64,000 bases of DNA from Microbacterium sp. No. 7 (GTDB lineage Bacteria; Actinomycetota; Actinomycetes; Actinomycetales; Microbacteriaceae). Position 1 is the stretch's first letter; each line of letters begins with the position of its first letter. The translations under genes were made by a program, and so were the position numbers. The notes beneath the pieces are model-generated. The model was not told the origin of the DNA, ran no database searches, and saw only the letters and a program-made list of their open reading frames with translations. The stretch is from the NCBI RefSeq assembly GCF_001314225.1, contig NZ_CP012697.1, positions 4,030,001 to 4,094,000 of the forward strand, written 5' to 3'. Positions 62,920 through 64,000 of this stretch are shown here, one piece after another.

Positions 62920-63780
62920 TCAGTCCGCGTGCACCATCGCGAGCGCGAGGCGCGCGTACTCCGCGGCGATCTCCTCGGCGCTCGTCCGGCCCGCGCCGTC
63001 GAACCACTGCGGGAGCGACGTGCACGCCGTGACGATCGCGCGCCCCGGTGCCAGCGGCAGCGTGCTCGACGCCTCGCCGGCGCTGATCGCGTCGGCGATC
63101 TCGCGATCGATCATGTGCTGCACCTCGGTGCGGCGACGCGCGATGCGCGTGCGCTCCGGCTCCTCGATGCTGCGCATCTCGCTCGCCCCGATGAAGGCGA
63201 GCTGGGGACGACGGGCATGGTAGAGGGCGAGCGCCTCGACCAGCGCCGCGAGACGCCCCCTCGGGCCCGAGGCTCCCGCACGCGCCGCGACGAGCCGCCA
63301 CTCCAGATCGTCCATCGTCAGGTCGAGGATCCGCACGAGCAGCTCCTGCTTGCTCGCATAGTGGTGGTAGACGCCGGGCACGCTGATGCCGGCGGCATCC
63401 GCGATCGCCCGCATGCTCGACCCGTGGTACCCGCGTTCGACGAAGCACTTCACGGCGGCGGTGATCACCGGGTCGGCGGCCAGTGCGTCGAAGGTGCGCC
63501 AATCGCGCGAACGATCCGCTGAGGAGGGATCCGCGCCGTTCTCCTGCGCGGCGTCGCCGGCGCGACCGGCGCTCGCCGTGGCGAGCAGCTGGGAGAGGTC
63601 GATGGAGAGCAGCTCGCTGATGCGCAGCAGCCGGTCGACCGACAGCGACGCGTGCCCGTTCTCGATCGCGCTCATCGTGCCCGCGCTGATGCCGAGGCGA
63701 TCGGCCAGCGCACGCGCCGAGATGCTCTGCTCCCGCCGCGCCGCGCGGATGACCTCGCCCAGCTGATTCGTCAGTGCCAC
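62920..63780 (-). CDS. XRE-TetR fusion transcriptional regulator
   Basis: 286 residues from GTG 63780 with GAGGGAG 5 bases upstream. Residues about 5-65 form a Cro/C1-type helix-turn-helix (LGEVIRAARREQSISARALA, GISAGTMSAIENGHA), residues about 110-160 a TetR helix-turn-helix (CFVERGYHGSSMRAIADAAG, VPGVYHHYASK), followed by a TetR-like helical effector domain. Two different DNA-binding folds in one chain are rare. It lies between two CoA-ligase genes and near two copies of a 17-base motif, its most likely operators. The ligand could be the acyl-CoA produced by the ligases. Confidence 0.9.
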   Translation of the reverse strand: MALTNQLGEVIRAARREQSISARALADRLGISAGTMSAIENGHASLSVDRLLRISELLSIDLSQLLATASAGRAGDAAQENGADPSSADRSRDWRTFDALAADPVITAAVKCFVERGYHGSSMRAIADAAGISVPGVYHHYASKQELLVRILDLTMDDLEWRLVAARAGASGPRGRLAALVEALALYHARRPQLAFIGASEMRSIEEPERTRIARRRTEVQHMIDREIADAISAGEASSTLPLAPGRAIVTACTSLPQWFDGAGRTSAEEIAAEYARLALAMVHAD

Positions 63781-63837
63781 TTTCGCTCCCTCTCCCCCAG
63801 CGGGCAGCCCGTCCTGCCTGTGCCCGCGCGCCACACA

Positions 63838-64000
63838 CTACCGCCGCGACGTCTCATCTGCGAGCGCGTCCCACGTGGCGTCGCCGCGGCCCTTCTTGCG
63901 CAGCTCGGCCTTCTGGATGCGCAGCGTCGCCTCGGTGCGCGGGAAGTCGTCCACGAGCTCGATGAACCGCGGCACCATGAACCGCGGCATGACCTCCATC
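63838..64000 (-). CDS. Acyl-CoA ligase, C-terminal part, cut by window edge
   Basis: On the minus strand an open frame ends in TAG at 63838-63840 and runs off the window. The visible 53 residues read MPRFMVPRFIELVDDFPRT, then EATLRIQKAELRKKGRG and WDALADE. They match the C-terminus of the ligase at 61192-62778 almost residue for residue, so this is a second, close CoA ligase upstream of the regulator. Its body lies to the right. Confidence 0.9.
   Translation of the reverse strand, partial: MEVMPRFMVPRFIELVDDFPRTEATLRIQKAELRKKGRGDATWDALADETSRR

Overview
The window is very GC-rich, densely packed DNA with GTG starts, many 4-base ATGA/GTGA gene overlaps and clear GGAGG-type ribosome sites. Gene content (tandem TetR regulators, PaaX, FprB-type ferredoxin reductase, many acyl-CoA enzymes) points to an actinomycete, most likely Microbacteriaceae (Microbacterium-like); the genus is a guess. 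I recognise 51 protein genes: 48 complete, one cut by each window edge, and one apparent remnant. I see no rRNA, tRNA, CRISPR array, transposase or integrase, and no gene-free stretch longer than about 250 bases.

Layout. (1) 1-11 kb: end of a tandem double-TetR regulator, a FabF-like ketosynthase divergent from an 1811-residue single-chain acyl-CoA carboxylase, two unusual crotonases, a second tandem double-TetR regulator. (2) 11-13.4 kb: a nitronate-monooxygenase-type flavoprotein and an MFS exporter. (3) 13.4-21.4 kb: an import-and-hydrolysis unit (M20/AbgB-like amidohydrolase, double-length Lrp regulator, peptide-type ABC transporter). (4) 21.4-33 kb, minus strand: a Liv-type ABC transporter preceded by ferredoxin/FAD reductase, molybdopterin oxidoreductase, AliA-like acyl-CoA ligase and double-hotdog protein, with a PaaX-family regulator divergent at 33.1 kb. 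(5) 34-44 kb: a second AliA-like ligase and double-hotdog protein, an MFE-2-like SDR, a PaaG-like isomerase, acyl-CoA dehydrogenase, FadB-type multifunctional protein, thiolase and MaoC-like hydratase: a full beta-oxidation set. (6) 44-46 kb: moaA (molybdenum cofactor) and a TetR gene. (7) 46-57 kb: acyl-CoA dehydrogenase, thiolase, SDR and enoyl-CoA hydratase next to mmsA, an isobutyryl-CoA-dehydrogenase-like gene, 3-hydroxyisobutyryl-CoA hydrolase, mmsB and an SDR: valine and probably isoleucine/2-methyl-branched acyl-CoA breakdown. (8) 57-64 kb: alpha/beta hydrolase, a hydrolase remnant, then an APH-type kinase plus ACAD10/11-like dehydrogenase, CoA ligase and an XRE-TetR fusion regulator, which together look like a 4-hydroxy-acid catabolic module; a second CoA ligase is cut by the right edge.

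How it fits together. The region is a multi-substrate catabolic block: uptake (Liv and Dpp ABC systems), activation (four CoA ligases), oxidation (four acyl-CoA dehydrogenases, several crotonases and SDRs, two thiolases) and local control (at least eight regulators). A recurring inverted repeat, TCTAGTGA-N4-TCACTAGA or close variants, lies upstream of genes at about 8.0, 10.9/11.0, 37.7 and 43.2 kb and suggests that the first and fifth blocks form one regulon, perhaps controlled by the tandem-TetR proteins. A different 17-base motif ties the kinase/ACAD pair at 58.7 kb to the ligase at 62.8 kb. All functional statements are inferences from sequence; no database search was run.
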